From Paenibacillus etheri (GTDB lineage: Bacteria > Bacillota > Bacilli > Paenibacillales > Paenibacillaceae), in assembly GCF_001012825.1 (NCBI RefSeq), contig NZ_LCZJ02000037.1:203637-267636 (forward strand): 64,000 nucleotides of DNA, written 5' to 3'. The notes beneath the pieces are model-generated. The model was given only the letters and a program-made list of their open reading frames with translations. It was not told where the DNA came from and made no database searches. The translations under genes and the position numbers were made by a program. Below are positions 36,855 through 46,035 of the stretch, one piece after another (the stretch's first letter is position 1; each line of letters begins with the position of its first letter).

Positions 36855-37238
36855 CTCACTATTTTCTGAGTTAAATTTGATTACATCTCTTACTTAACTT
36901 CCGTCTTCCAAAGCCCTGTTCAGGCAGCCCCTATCAACTTTCCCTTTGGGGGCGTATGCTTCCGATTCAGCTATATTCAAACAAAAGCGGAAGAACCCCG
37001 TCACCGGCATTCTTCCGTCCCATGTATCCCTTGACCCGTTAAAAGAGTGCGGTCAAAGTTCGGTTTCTGGGCAGCAGCGATCCACCGGACGTTTAGACGG
37101 CACTCCATTTGCGTTCCATTCCACTTTATACAATAGAAGTAAAGTTAAGCTTAGAAAGTTATCCTTTATATTGTACTTGATAGAACGGCATTTGTGTGAA
37201 ACTGTAGAATAATAATTATTCTTTCCAGTAGTTGTAGA
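36855..37238. other. Intergenic region between the ubiB-like and helicase genes
   Basis: This 384-bp gap holds the helicase promoter/leader on the minus strand (not placed) and one terminator-like hairpin at 36983-37017. Short frames here do not look coding. No cold-shock or riboswitch element is recognised. Confidence 0.5.
36983..37017 (-). terminator. Probable terminator downstream of the ubiB-like gene
   Basis: On the minus strand CGGAAGAATGCCGG folds against CGGGGTTCTTCCG and is followed by CTTTTGTTTG. It is more than 200 bases past the ubiB-like stop, so it could instead be an attenuator in the helicase leader. Confidence 0.55.
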
Positions 37239-38906
37239 TTAGAACCTTCCCGATTTAAAAATCGCAAAGATCAACCATAAGAACATCAGAAGCGCTACTA
37301 CGCCGCCAATCTCCACTGTAGGGAAATTCCATAACACTGAAGGCTGACCGCGCATCGCAGTGCCAATAATGAGTCCAACCATGATAAGACTGAACGCAAG
37401 CATCACAATACTAAATGCTAAGCGGTTCCCAACCCGGTCCAGCTTTCGCTCCAAATGCTCGAGCTCAGGTGCCACAATCTCTACCTTTAGCTTTCCCTTA
37501 CTAATTAGCGCTGACAACTGTTTAGCTTGCCCAGGAAGCTCCAATAGACTCTCCGTTAAATCAGCTATGCCTCCGAGGAACTTGCGCTGCAATCGGGGAC
37601 CACTAAATCGCTGCTTGACTAACTCCCGTCCAAAAGGCTCTGCCATCTCGAGAATGCTAATCGTTGGATCCAAGTTGCTAATGACACCCTCAAGCGTCAG
37701 CATCGTCTTGCCGAGCATCGTTAGATCCGGGGGAAGGACTAATCGATGCCTGCGAGCAATGCCAAACAGATCGTTTAGCGCTTTACCTATACTCATCTTA
37801 CTGAACGGAACATCATAATACTCATCGCGAAGTCGATCCATATCATTATGCAACGCCGCTCGATCAGCATCCTCAGGAATGACTCCAAGACGCAAGATTG
37901 CCCGGACCATAGCATCCGTATTCTTGCGCATCAGTGCGATGACAAGCGCAGACAGCTGCTCTTTCATCTCTTCGTTCAGTCGCCCCATCATGCCAAAATC
38001 AATCAAAGCCAGCTTTCCATCAGCCATCCGTATAACATTTCCTGGATGAGGATCCGCATGAAAAAAGCCATGAATGAAGATTTGTCTTAACATCATTTCC
38101 ACGAGCTGCTGAGCGATCACCTTAAGCTTAACTCCGTTACTCAGTAGCTCATCGCGACGACTCAGCGTAATCCCAACCACATATTCCATCGTCAGCACCC
38201 GCGTTGATGTGAAATCCCAATAGATATCCGGGATATACACTCCGTCATAATCCATCTGCTGAGCAATCTTCTCTGCATTACGCCCTTCTTGGCTATAATC
38301 CAGCTCGCCAAGCAGCGATTTCGAGAATTCCTCTACCATACGGGACAACTGATATTGCCTTGCCCAGCCTAACCGCTTCTCAGCAAGGGCGCTTAGATCT
38401 TTGAGAATTTCCAAATCCCTGCTCATCGTTCGCAGAATGCCAGGGCGCTGAACTTTAACAGCTACGACCTGCCCGCTGTGAAGGACAGCTCTATGCACTT
38501 GACCGATCGATGCAGCCGCAAGAGGAGTATCCTCAAAGGAATTGAAGATTTCATCCATTCGTTGATCCAGTTCATGCTCCACAATCGTGCGCACGCGCTC
38601 CGCAGGGAACGGGGGCACATTATCCTGTAGTTTTACCAATTCTTGAATAATAGATTCAGGCAGCAGATCTGAACGGGTACTGGCGAGCTGTCCAAGCTTA
38701 ATAAAGGTTGGACCCAAATCCTCCAATACCAGCCGAATTCGCTCCCCGAGCGTAAGACTTGTATGTGCTTCTTGCGTTACAAGACGGCGTGGAAGGGATA
38801 ATAAATGATAGAGCCCCAGCTCCTCCACCATATAGCCAAAACCATGGTGCATAAGCGCCATGGCAATGGACCGGTATCGTCCGGCATGTCTAATGCGTAC
38901 TGCCAT
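37239..38906 (-). CDS. ubiB: ABC1/UbiB-family atypical kinase
   Basis: The 555-residue membrane-associated protein is of the ADCK/UbiB family, linked to isoprenoid-quinone homeostasis. Seen are the KxGQ-type motif FIKLGQLASTRSDLLP, the A-rich loop AAASIGQVHRA, the ATP-binding Lys in VAVKVQRPG, catalytic FFHADPHPGN and LIDFGMMGRLN, and two C-terminal transmembrane helices. Its ATG directly abuts the stop of the phasin-like gene (no gap), so the pair is one operon, a common arrangement in Firmicutes. Confidence 0.92.
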   Translation of the reverse strand: MAVRIRHAGRYRSIAMALMHHGFGYMVEELGLYHLLSLPRRLVTQEAHTSLTLGERIRLVLEDLGPTFIKLGQLASTRSDLLPESIIQELVKLQDNVPPFPAERVRTIVEHELDQRMDEIFNSFEDTPLAAASIGQVHRAVLHSGQVVAVKVQRPGILRTMSRDLEILKDLSALAEKRLGWARQYQLSRMVEEFSKSLLGELDYSQEGRNAEKIAQQMDYDGVYIPDIYWDFTSTRVLTMEYVVGITLSRRDELLSNGVKLKVIAQQLVEMMLRQIFIHGFFHADPHPGNVIRMADGKLALIDFGMMGRLNEEMKEQLSALVIALMRKNTDAMVRAILRLGVIPEDADRAALHNDMDRLRDEYYDVPFSKMSIGKALNDLFGIARRHRLVLPPDLTMLGKTMLTLEGVISNLDPTISILEMAEPFGRELVKQRFSGPRLQRKFLGGIADLTESLLELPGQAKQLSALISKGKLKVEIVAPELEHLERKLDRVGNRLAFSIVMLAFSLIMVGLIIGTAMRGQPSVLWNFPTVEIGGVVALLMFLWLIFAIFKSGRF

Positions 38907-39254
38907 TTAGTCCATACGCGTTTCCGCCGATGTTCCTTCTAGATGGGAAATCCCTTCCAGCTCGGCCAATCGACGCTCCAATACAGCAACTCGGCTTTCC
39001 AGCTCGTCAATATCACTTTGTACAGGAACCTTCATTTCCTTCAACACGCGTTGTACCTGTTCTTGTACTACAGACTTGAGCATACCTCGCTCTTCCTCAC
39101 CGCGTTCAATCAGCCGATCAACGAGGGCCTTAGACTCCGAAGGAGCAAGCTCCCCACGTTTCACTAGTTCTTCAACAACCTTTTCTACTTTTTCCTTACT
39201 GACAATGGTGAGGCCCACTCCTAAAGAGATCGCTTTTTTAAACAAATCACTCAT
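38907..39254 (-). CDS. Phasin-family / PHA-synthesis-regulator-like coiled-coil protein
   Basis: This 115-residue protein is almost wholly alpha-helical: a short hydrophobic start (FKKAISLGVGLTIVSKEKVE), then KRGELAPSESKALVDRLI and a long Glu/Lys coiled coil with heptad Leu and Val (SDIDELESRVAVLERRLAEL). ATG 39254 has GGGAGGAAAG upstream; the frame from 39284 overruns it. Adjacent proteins of this type regularly precede ubiB homologues and may modulate or anchor the kinase. No PHA synthase is in the window. Confidence 0.82.
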   Translation of the reverse strand: MSDLFKKAISLGVGLTIVSKEKVEKVVEELVKRGELAPSESKALVDRLIERGEEERGMLKSVVQEQVQRVLKEMKVPVQSDIDELESRVAVLERRLAELEGISHLEGTSAETRMD

Positions 39255-39350
39255 AGTACTTTCCTCCCAAAGATTCCGTTTCATTACAAACGGAGTTTAT
39301 GATTAAAGTATACCCCACTGTGTAGATATTTCAAAAAAACACAACATTCC

Positions 39351-39989
39351 TTAGTTAGTGATCGGAATACGAGCAGCCCAAGTAGCCGCCTGCAGGATCA
39401 ATTTCCGTAGTGCTGGGTGACGAAAGGATGGTTCATGATGACCAGGCATTAGGAATACTACTCGTCCTAAACCATAGCTGTGACACCATGCAGCTGGCAA
39501 CCATCCATCCTCTGTTTCATACTGAAGCAGAATGGTCCGCTCCATGAACGGGTCAAATTCAAAATGATAAGGCTCTTCATCTAGTTGGAAGTCTTCAACG
39601 CCCTCAGTAATGTCATGCTCTAGCACCTTGAAATTCATCGGCTCGTAAGCAGAGTGACCTTTAAAGCGGCCACCGATCAGCTGAGCTAGTTCGTTACGCT
39701 TCGTCAATGAAGCACCAGTATGAAGAACAATCAGTCCTCCACCACCGCTCACATAGCTGAGTAGGCCAGCAGTTTGCTGAGGAGATACAGTTTCGTTCCA
39801 CAATTCGTTGTAGGCAATGCATAAGTCATAACTTGCCAAATGCTCAATGCGCATCATTTTTTTATTCTCCGAACACTGAACGGTTAATAAATCATTTAAG
39901 ATCTCGCTAATTTGTTGGTCCACTCCTTGAAGTGGATGGAAACGGGGATGGGTATAATCACCAAGTAAGAGACATTTTCTTTTGTCCAT
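39351..39989 (-). CDS. ThuA-domain protein
   Basis: This 212-residue protein has a glutamine-amidotransferase-like ThuA fold: CLLLGDYTHPRFHPLQGV, YDLCIAYNELW, GGGGLIVLHTGA, GGRFKGHSAYEPMNF, DEEPYHFEFDP and YGLGRVVFLMPGHHEPSFRHP. ThuA proteins take part in sugar (trehalose-type) metabolism in several bacteria, but the reaction is not settled and no sugar genes flank this one. Confidence 0.85.
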   Translation of the reverse strand: MDKRKCLLLGDYTHPRFHPLQGVDQQISEILNDLLTVQCSENKKMMRIEHLASYDLCIAYNELWNETVSPQQTAGLLSYVSGGGGLIVLHTGASLTKRNELAQLIGGRFKGHSAYEPMNFKVLEHDITEGVEDFQLDEEPYHFEFDPFMERTILLQYETEDGWLPAAWCHSYGLGRVVFLMPGHHEPSFRHPALRKLILQAATWAARIPITN

Positions 39990-40111
39990 GGGGATCCTCC
40001 TCCTTATTCATTGTTATTATTCGTCACATGTTGCCTATATTCTAAGGAAAACTGCTGCGAATGTCCATGCAGATGGCAGGTTTACTACTCTTAAGTCATC
40101 ATCTGCCGGGC

Positions 40112-40152
40112 AAAAAAGCACCCCCACCCAGTGAATCTGGCGGGAATGCTTC
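40112..40152 (-). terminator. Rho-independent terminator of the HemD-like gene
   Basis: On the minus strand AGCATTCCCGCC pairs with GGTGGGGGTGCT around a ten-base loop, followed by TTTTTTG. Confidence 0.85.
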
Positions 40153-40193
40153 TGTGTGGTATCGTCAATCTTGTAAGGTTGCCGCGCACAGAT

Positions 40194-41006
40194 CTAGCGG
40201 TTCGCCGCCACATATTTCCCCAGTTCTACAATCATGCTTCCCATCCGCTCATGCTCGGGCATGATGATACGCTGTACGCCCTCTTCCTTAAGAGCCTCAG
40301 AGGTAATACGCCCTACAGAAACAGCAAGCACTTTATCATCGAAAGACTTCAACATCTCCTCCAGCTTGCCCTGTTCCCGAGCAAATTGAGAGAGGAAACG
40401 AAATTGTGGAGCACTCGTAAAAGCCACGGCATCAATCTTGCCTTCTGTAATTTCTATGAGCAGTCTTTCAAGCTCACCCGGTTCTGGTGGAGTATGACGA
40501 TACGGCAGCACTTGGCGTGTATTCGCCCCTGCCTCCTGCAGCCATGTGAGCATACGAGGAGCTGGATCACCGTGCAGCTGCAGAACAACTTCCTTGCCCT
40601 GCAAATCCAGGGATTGAAGGCCACGAATCAGTCCAATCGTACTTCCGTCGTCGTCGCAAACCTCTGGCGTAAGCCCTCTTTTCTTCAAAGCATTCACTGT
40701 CTTATAACCCCGTGCGGCAATAATAGAACCAGAAAGTACTTCTAAGAAACGATCAGCGATATTCAGGCGTTCAGCCGTTTCGAAGAGAGCATCCAGTCCC
40801 ATGCCTGTGGTAAGGATCACCAAGTAAGGAGGATGGCTGATCCATGAATTCAATCCTTCCTCCAATGCCTTATCATCAAGAAATACAGTACCTTGGGCAG
40901 GTCGGCATAACGCCGTCCCCCCCATATTTTGGACCAGCTTGGCCATTTCTTCCGATTTACGCGGACCCGCCAAGGCGACCGTGAACCCTTTCAATTGCTC
41001 TGCCAT
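40194..41006 (-). CDS. Uroporphyrinogen-III synthase-like protein
   Basis: The 270-residue protein has the two-domain HemD layout with LKGFTVALAGPRKSEEMAKL at the start, LVILTTGMGLDALFE, IIAARGYKTVNALKKRG, then domain two with YRHTPPE, AVAFTSAPQFRFL and VLAVSVGRITSEALKEEG. HemD closes hydroxymethylbilane to uroporphyrinogen III. The gene stands alone, outside any hem cluster, so it may be a paralogue (compare B. subtilis YjjA) rather than the housekeeping enzyme. Start ATG 41006. Confidence 0.85.
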   Translation of the reverse strand: MAEQLKGFTVALAGPRKSEEMAKLVQNMGGTALCRPAQGTVFLDDKALEEGLNSWISHPPYLVILTTGMGLDALFETAERLNIADRFLEVLSGSIIAARGYKTVNALKKRGLTPEVCDDDGSTIGLIRGLQSLDLQGKEVVLQLHGDPAPRMLTWLQEAGANTRQVLPYRHTPPEPGELERLLIEITEGKIDAVAFTSAPQFRFLSQFAREQGKLEEMLKSFDDKVLAVSVGRITSEALKEEGVQRIIMPEHERMGSMIVELGKYVAANR

Positions 41007-41127
41007 GTACTATTATCTCTCCTCTCTCCGTTGCCTAACCCAACATTATTGTTTATCAGTATACTTGCAAAGGGCTGCAAAAGGGAAGATAAAAGCATCG
41101 TTCTCCTATCTGAAATATATATTAATG

Positions 41128-43122
41128 CTAGGAAGAGTGTATTTTAAAGCTACTCACAAGCTTTTGCAGTTCCTCCGCAAGACGGCTAAGGTCGGTAGAC
41201 GAAGATGCCATTTCTTCAACAGAAGCGAGTTGCTCTTGCGCTGCCGTTGCGATGGTCTCTGTACTTACAGCCGCTTCTTCGGTGATTCCGCGAATCTCTC
41301 CAATAGCCTTCTCCATATGATCTGATTCCACCATTAAGGTCTGTACAGCCCCGCCCATTGCCTCAATCTTCTCTGCGGCACTCTTGACCGCTCTACGGAT
41401 ACGGGAGAAGGAACGTCCGGAAGTATCCACGGCCTCAATCCCTTCTGTTACGCGCTGCTTTGTATCTTCCATCGTATGGGTCACCAGCGTCATCTCACTA
41501 TTAATGGCGGTGATCTGCTCTGCAATCAGATGCGCTGATCTCTCTGATTCCTCTGCCAGCTTACGCACTTCAGCGGCAACAACGGCAAATCCACGGCCAT
41601 GTTCTCCAGCTCTGGCCGCCTCAATAGAAGCATTTAGAGCTAACAAATTAGTCTGACGGGCAATCCCTGTGATGACGCCGACAATGCCTTCAATTTGACC
41701 CGTTCTTTCGTTCAGCTTGTCGATTACACTGCCAAGCTCTCCCACCGTTTCATGGATACCATTGATCTTATCCACCACGCTGATGACCGAATCATTTCCT
41801 TCTGAAGCAGAGAGCGAAGTTTTGTCCATCATCGCAGACACCTGCTCCATATATACAGAAATATGATCCACTTCGCTTGTCGTCGCCGCTGTACTTTCCA
41901 TTCCTTTTCGCACACCGATAACCTGCCGTTCTGTCCCTGCCGCTACCTCTTGAATCGCTATCGTCATCTGCTCGATCGTTTGGGCATTCTGCTCAGCACT
42001 GGCGGTTAACTCTTCGGCTGAAGAGGAGACATTGCCCGTCATCTCCTGTACGCCAACGATCATCTCCCGCAAGCTGAGCACCATTAATTGAAAGTTCTCA
42101 GCAAGCATACCAATTTCATCTCTGCGGAAAGCCCCAATATTCTCGGACAAATCACCTTTCGCTAACACTGCAGTTGCTTTCCGAAGCCGGAGAAGCGGCC
42201 GCAAAATGGATTGAATATTAAAATAGATCACGATCAATGCGAACAGCACGGAAACTACGATAACAAGCATCGCTGTATTACGGATATCGCTCGTTGCCGA
42301 AGTCACTTCATCTATGCTTATCGTACCTCCGACTCTCCAGCCCGTAAGCTCGTTCACCATAAACGTCATCTTATTGTGCGTATCCTTGTAGACATAATCA
42401 AAAGAACCCTGTTCGTCCTCGAACATTCTCTTTACAAAATCATCGGATGATTCCTGTCCAATAGCCTTTGTTGGATGTACAAGATATTTCTTGCTGTTAT
42501 CAAGGATAATAATATATCCTTCCTTGCCAACCTTCGTCGAGGTCAAATCTCCTAATGCGGATAAGTTGAGATTCAAGGTTACTACCCCGTCTCCGCTCTT
42601 CAAGACCGTTGATATCGCAATCGCCGTTTCCTGATTTACGGTTTGAAAGGCAGGAGAAATCACGGCACCTTTCCCGTGTTTCAAAGAATTAATATAGGCA
42701 CTTTCCTGTCTGGGATCGTAGCCTTCAGGCAGCTTGGCTTCCGAAGCATGGATAGATTCTCCTCTGCTTGTACTAACATAAATGTCTAGCACATCCGGAT
42801 GTAGCACAGCATATTCCTTTAATCTGTCCTTCATAGAAGCAACCTTCTTCCCAGTTGCCTCACTGTTGGTCCCCTCAGCGGTAAACTCAGTGGAAAAATA
42901 AGAAACAGCATCTATTTTGGATTGAATATTCGAGTTGATGATTTCATTAACTGCCACAACACTTTCGGTAGCATTGCTCACCAGTTGATCTTCCACTTCA
43001 TGGCTGGCAGATTGATAGGTTCGCCAGCCTATTATGATACTGGGCAACAGCAGAACTAATAGGTATGTAAGAATTAACTTGGTTCGAATACTCATACCTG
43101 CTTTTTTGTTCATAAATGTCAT
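41128..43122 (-). CDS. Methyl-accepting chemotaxis protein
   Basis: This chemoreceptor of about 664 residues has TM1 ([19 protein letters not shown]), an extracytoplasmic dCache-like sensor domain (about residues 40-290), TM2 ([18 protein letters not shown]), HAMP ([20 protein letters not shown]) and a long signalling coiled coil. The conserved hairpin tip reads [20 protein letters not shown] followed by [20 protein letters not shown]. It is typical of B. subtilis McpA/B type receptors. The ligand is unknown. GTG 43125 is an alternative start three bases upstream. Confidence 0.95.
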   Translation of the reverse strand: MTFMNKKAGMSIRTKLILTYLLVLLLPSIIIGWRTYQSASHEVEDQLVSNATESVVAVNEIINSNIQSKIDAVSYFSTEFTAEGTNSEATGKKVASMKDRLKEYAVLHPDVLDIYVSTSRGESIHASEAKLPEGYDPRQESAYINSLKHGKGAVISPAFQTVNQETAIAISTVLKSGDGVVTLNLNLSALGDLTSTKVGKEGYIIILDNSKKYLVHPTKAIGQESSDDFVKRMFEDEQGSFDYVYKDTHNKMTFMVNELTGWRVGGTISIDEVTSATSDIRNTAMLVIVVSVLFALIVIYFNIQSILRPLLRLRKATAVLAKGDLSENIGAFRRDEIGMLAENFQLMVLSLREMIVGVQEMTGNVSSSAEELTASAEQNAQTIEQMTIAIQEVAAGTERQVIGVRKGMESTAATTSEVDHISVYMEQVSAMMDKTSLSASEGNDSVISVVDKINGIHETVGELGSVIDKLNERTGQIEGIVGVITGIARQTNLLALNASIEAARAGEHGRGFAVVAAEVRKLAEESERSAHLIAEQITAINSEMTLVTHTMEDTKQRVTEGIEAVDTSGRSFSRIRRAVKSAAEKIEAMGGAVQTLMVESDHMEKAIGEIRGITEEAAVSTETIATAAQEQLASVEEMASSSTDLSRLAEELQKLVSSFKIHSS

Positions 43123-43264
43123 CACACTCTCTCTCTTCGAGTCTTAAACAAGGACATATTTACCAGACTTAATATATAATTATATATCCTCCTTTGGAAC
43201 CGATTTTCCTCCTATCTTTCTTCATTTTTCTCATCATTCTTATGAATTGTCATATAAACGCAAC

Positions 43265-43292
43265 AAAAAGACCGCTTTAAAGAGAGCGGTCT
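43265..43292 (-). terminator. Rho-independent terminator of the PerR-like gene
   Basis: AGACCGCT and AGCGGTCT form a perfect 8-bp stem; on the minus strand TTTTTG follows. Confidence 0.9.
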
Positions 43293-43350
43293 ACTCAAAT
43301 TAGCCTATTTCCTTATCATTACCGCAGCAAAAGGCTCCGGTTCTCTTTTC

Positions 43351-43746
43351 CTAGTTCATACTTTTATTCTTGCAGTTCGGGCATACGCCTCCGAATACTA
43401 CATGGGCATGACCAATCGTATATCCAGTATCCTTGGCCACTGTGTTCATCCAGTCTCGTGGAACTTGGTTCATCACCTCGTCAACCGCTCCACAAACCTC
43501 GCAAATGATATGCTGATGATCATCCATGCGGGCATCATATCTGCTGGCAGCCTCACCAAGCTTAAGCTCACGAATCATTTTTTTATCTGAAAGATAACGT
43601 AGGGAGTTGTATACAGTACCGTATGCTAAGCTATGACCTTGTTCTACTAGCCGATTCATTACTTCCGCAGCAGTGGGATGGTCATGTGAATTAAGGACGA
43701 TATCGTAAACGGCTTGACGTTGGGAAGTCAAATTCAGGCTTTTCAT
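43351..43746 (-). CDS. Fur/PerR-family metal-dependent repressor
   Basis: The 131-residue protein aligns with B. subtilis PerR by eye: DNA-binding helix AYGTVYNSLRYLS, regulatory-site ligands H23 (HDHPTAAEV), D71 (SRYDA), H77 and H79 (DHQHIIC), and structural zinc Cys pairs CEVC (82, 85) and CPNC near the end. The position equivalent to PerR Asp104 appears to be Glu90 (CGAVDEV), which is Fur-like. ATG 43746 is chosen with GAGGATG upstream. Targets cannot be read off; the gene is single. Confidence 0.88.
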   Translation of the reverse strand: MKSLNLTSQRQAVYDIVLNSHDHPTAAEVMNRLVEQGHSLAYGTVYNSLRYLSDKKMIRELKLGEAASRYDARMDDHQHIICEVCGAVDEVMNQVPRDWMNTVAKDTGYTIGHAHVVFGGVCPNCKNKSMN

Positions 43747-43837
43747 TGCTATCATCCTCTAACTTGTTTTTAGATCAAGTATAAATCGTGAATGTAGGAA
43801 CGTCAATCCCACTTTTATCCACTCATTACTTTCTCAG

Positions 43838-44935
43838 TTATTGAATCAATCCAGAATATTTAATATTTACTTCAGCTTTGACTTGAAAATCAAGCCCAGC
43901 ATAAAGTCCCTCCCACACTTCCATTTCGGTATCATTATTAAAGTGCCTTGCTCCATAGTGTAGACCCCATCCAAAAGGATCCAGACCACTAGCTTGAATT
44001 TTAGTCAACAACGCTAAAACATCCGCTTCCAGTTCCTTTCCCCCAGCAACTGCAATTTTCTCCAGCATGCTATGAGTCACCAGATCCGGGCTGCTACTTT
44101 CTTCGAGGATACCTTTTATCTTAATATGATAACGAATAGTAGCTTTCCCATGCTCTGGTGTCAGGATTTTATAGTGCGAGGATGATCTCTCTGTGTAGTA
44201 CTGATACATAACTCCCTCTGAATGGGCTGGCAAATTGGTTCGTAAGTTCGGGCGCGACAGCAGATTATATATCCGGGTTTCGTTAGGCGTAAGAACCATT
44301 TTGATTTTTTCATTATTGAGCAGAGCAATTTTATTAATTAAAAACTCCTTTTCCCCTTTGGCTTCGATAATCGGCAGAATCGGATCAATCCCCTTCTCGT
44401 AAATATTTCTCATCAGCTGAAAGGAATATACACTAGAAATAAATGGAGACTCCGTGCCTTGTCCACTCATAGCCAGTATAAGAGAATTCGATGGGATCCG
44501 CTCCGATTCGGGTCTTACCTGTAGAACCTGAAGTGCTTCCGGACGCCCTATTGCAAAATTAAGAATAAGCTGCATATCTCTACGTCGCACAGCCCAATCC
44601 ATAACATGTAGAATATCTTTACGCGCAACCGCCTCCCCCAAAACAATTGATTTACAATGGGAGTAATCAAGCTCCTTTTCCACTCTGGATTTCATTCTAC
44701 GGAGCGCTTCCGAAATGTTCGGAGACTCCTCAGTCAATATTTGCACCTTCTCATCAATCTTGGTAACATCCCCTTGAGGGATGGCAAGCTTCAAGCTAAT
44801 CTTAAAACCCCCTTCTTCTGCACCTTGGTCAACGCCAATCGCCAGCACGAAAATCCGCAAATCAATCTCCTTGAAGTCACAGCCAGAAAGAAGAAGGAGT
44901 AAGGTAATCCCAATCCCACCAAGTACTCTTCTCAC
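43838..44935 (-). CDS. Spore germination lipoprotein, Ger(x)C family
   Basis: The C subunit of a GerA-type nutrient germinant receptor is a lipoprotein on the outer face of the spore inner membrane. It has a signal peptide with lipobox LLLLLSGC (Cys19), then the GerC core: DQGAEEGGFKISLKLAIPQG, RMKSRVEKELDYSHCKSIVLG and the C-terminal NDTEMEVWEGLYAGL. Length 365 is typical. It overlaps the B-subunit gene by four bases and is the last gene of gerA-gerB-gerC. Confidence 0.93.
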   Translation of the reverse strand: MRRVLGGIGITLLLLLSGCDFKEIDLRIFVLAIGVDQGAEEGGFKISLKLAIPQGDVTKIDEKVQILTEESPNISEALRRMKSRVEKELDYSHCKSIVLGEAVARKDILHVMDWAVRRRDMQLILNFAIGRPEALQVLQVRPESERIPSNSLILAMSGQGTESPFISSVYSFQLMRNIYEKGIDPILPIIEAKGEKEFLINKIALLNNEKIKMVLTPNETRIYNLLSRPNLRTNLPAHSEGVMYQYYTERSSSHYKILTPEHGKATIRYHIKIKGILEESSSPDLVTHSMLEKIAVAGGKELEADVLALLTKIQASGLDPFGWGLHYGARHFNNDTEMEVWEGLYAGLDFQVKAEVNIKYSGLIQ

Positions 44936-46035
44936 AGACTCCCCCTCCTAACTTTGCGATAACAATAAAACAGCAAAGCGATGATGAACATCTCACCAAA
45001 CCAGCGAATTTGCAGAAACCAGGCACCAAACATATTAAGTTCATATTGATCCAGCCCCATTAAGGACAGAACCATCGCGCTAAACAACCCTAGAATGCTC
45101 CACTCTTTCCATCGCTCTGCTTTTGGGGACTGTTTTTTCACAGATGAAATGGCACCTTTCAAAAGCTCTAAACCTCCATGCCAAAGAACGATTACACTCA
45201 CCAGAGATAAACTCAAATAGGCAAAATAAAAGATAAACAGCATCCGTTCAATAATAAAGTTTTCCATACGGATACTGTCTGCCGTCGAGAACCATGTATA
45301 CACATGTCTATCAATAGCAACGGTTCCGAAATAACCGATGGGAACTAAAAAAGTCAAGAGCAATACGGACAGTCCCTCCACCCCTAAAATCCAGACATGC
45401 TTAAGCTTCAGCCCATGAAATACCCGATTAAATATGGCCAGGTTTAAGTACCCACTAAAAGAAAAGGTAGCCGCCGAAAGGCTCATTAGATCCGGCTTAT
45501 GCCAGAAGTATGTTGTGACCTGCAGAACAGAATCCCAATTGAAGTCCGGATTGGCCAACGCTTTTACGAGACCATAAATAATTAACGGTAAGGTTACGCT
45601 GAGAATGATTTCAAGCCCATACAAGATGGATAGAGAATCAAAGCGACAGCAGATGCAGACCAAGACTAAAAAACTGATCACAACGGTATAAGGACTCGAA
45701 TCTGGACTGATAAACCGCAGCGTGATATCTACAAAAGAAAGTAGCGTAACCCCACCAGCCACACACCATAAGCCAGCAAAGAGGAGTAGTAAGGTTTTGG
45801 CTAACTTCTTAGGAAGCAAAGAGTAAAATATTTCCGGAAACCCCTTTCCGGGGAACTTAGCAATCAATACAGTAAAGATATAAACAAACAAAGTGCCAAA
45901 GATCGTTCCGATTAGTACGGACATCAAAGCACCTGCAAAACGTCTGTCTATTAGTTCCCTAGGAACATAATTAATGATGTTGATCAAGCTGTTCATCAGA
46001 AAAAGACAGTAGAAATAACGGCTTTTGGCCATCAA
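44932..46035 (-). CDS. Spore germination permease-like protein, GerB family
   Basis: This 367-residue membrane protein of the APC-like GerAB family has about ten hydrophobic helices, including YFYCLFLMNSLINIINYVPR at the start and YTVVISFLVLVCICCRF mid-protein. In GerAB proteins the helix bundle holds the germinant-binding pocket. It overlaps gerA by four bases and gerC by four bases, giving strict translational coupling. The cognate germinant cannot be predicted. Confidence 0.93.
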   Translation of the reverse strand: MMAKSRYFYCLFLMNSLINIINYVPRELIDRRFAGALMSVLIGTIFGTLFVYIFTVLIAKFPGKGFPEIFYSLLPKKLAKTLLLLFAGLWCVAGGVTLLSFVDITLRFISPDSSPYTVVISFLVLVCICCRFDSLSILYGLEIILSVTLPLIIYGLVKALANPDFNWDSVLQVTTYFWHKPDLMSLSAATFSFSGYLNLAIFNRVFHGLKLKHVWILGVEGLSVLLLTFLVPIGYFGTVAIDRHVYTWFSTADSIRMENFIIERMLFIFYFAYLSLSLVSVIVLWHGGLELLKGAISSVKKQSPKAERWKEWSILGLFSAMVLSLMGLDQYELNMFGAWFLQIRWFGEMFIIALLFYCYRKVRRGSL

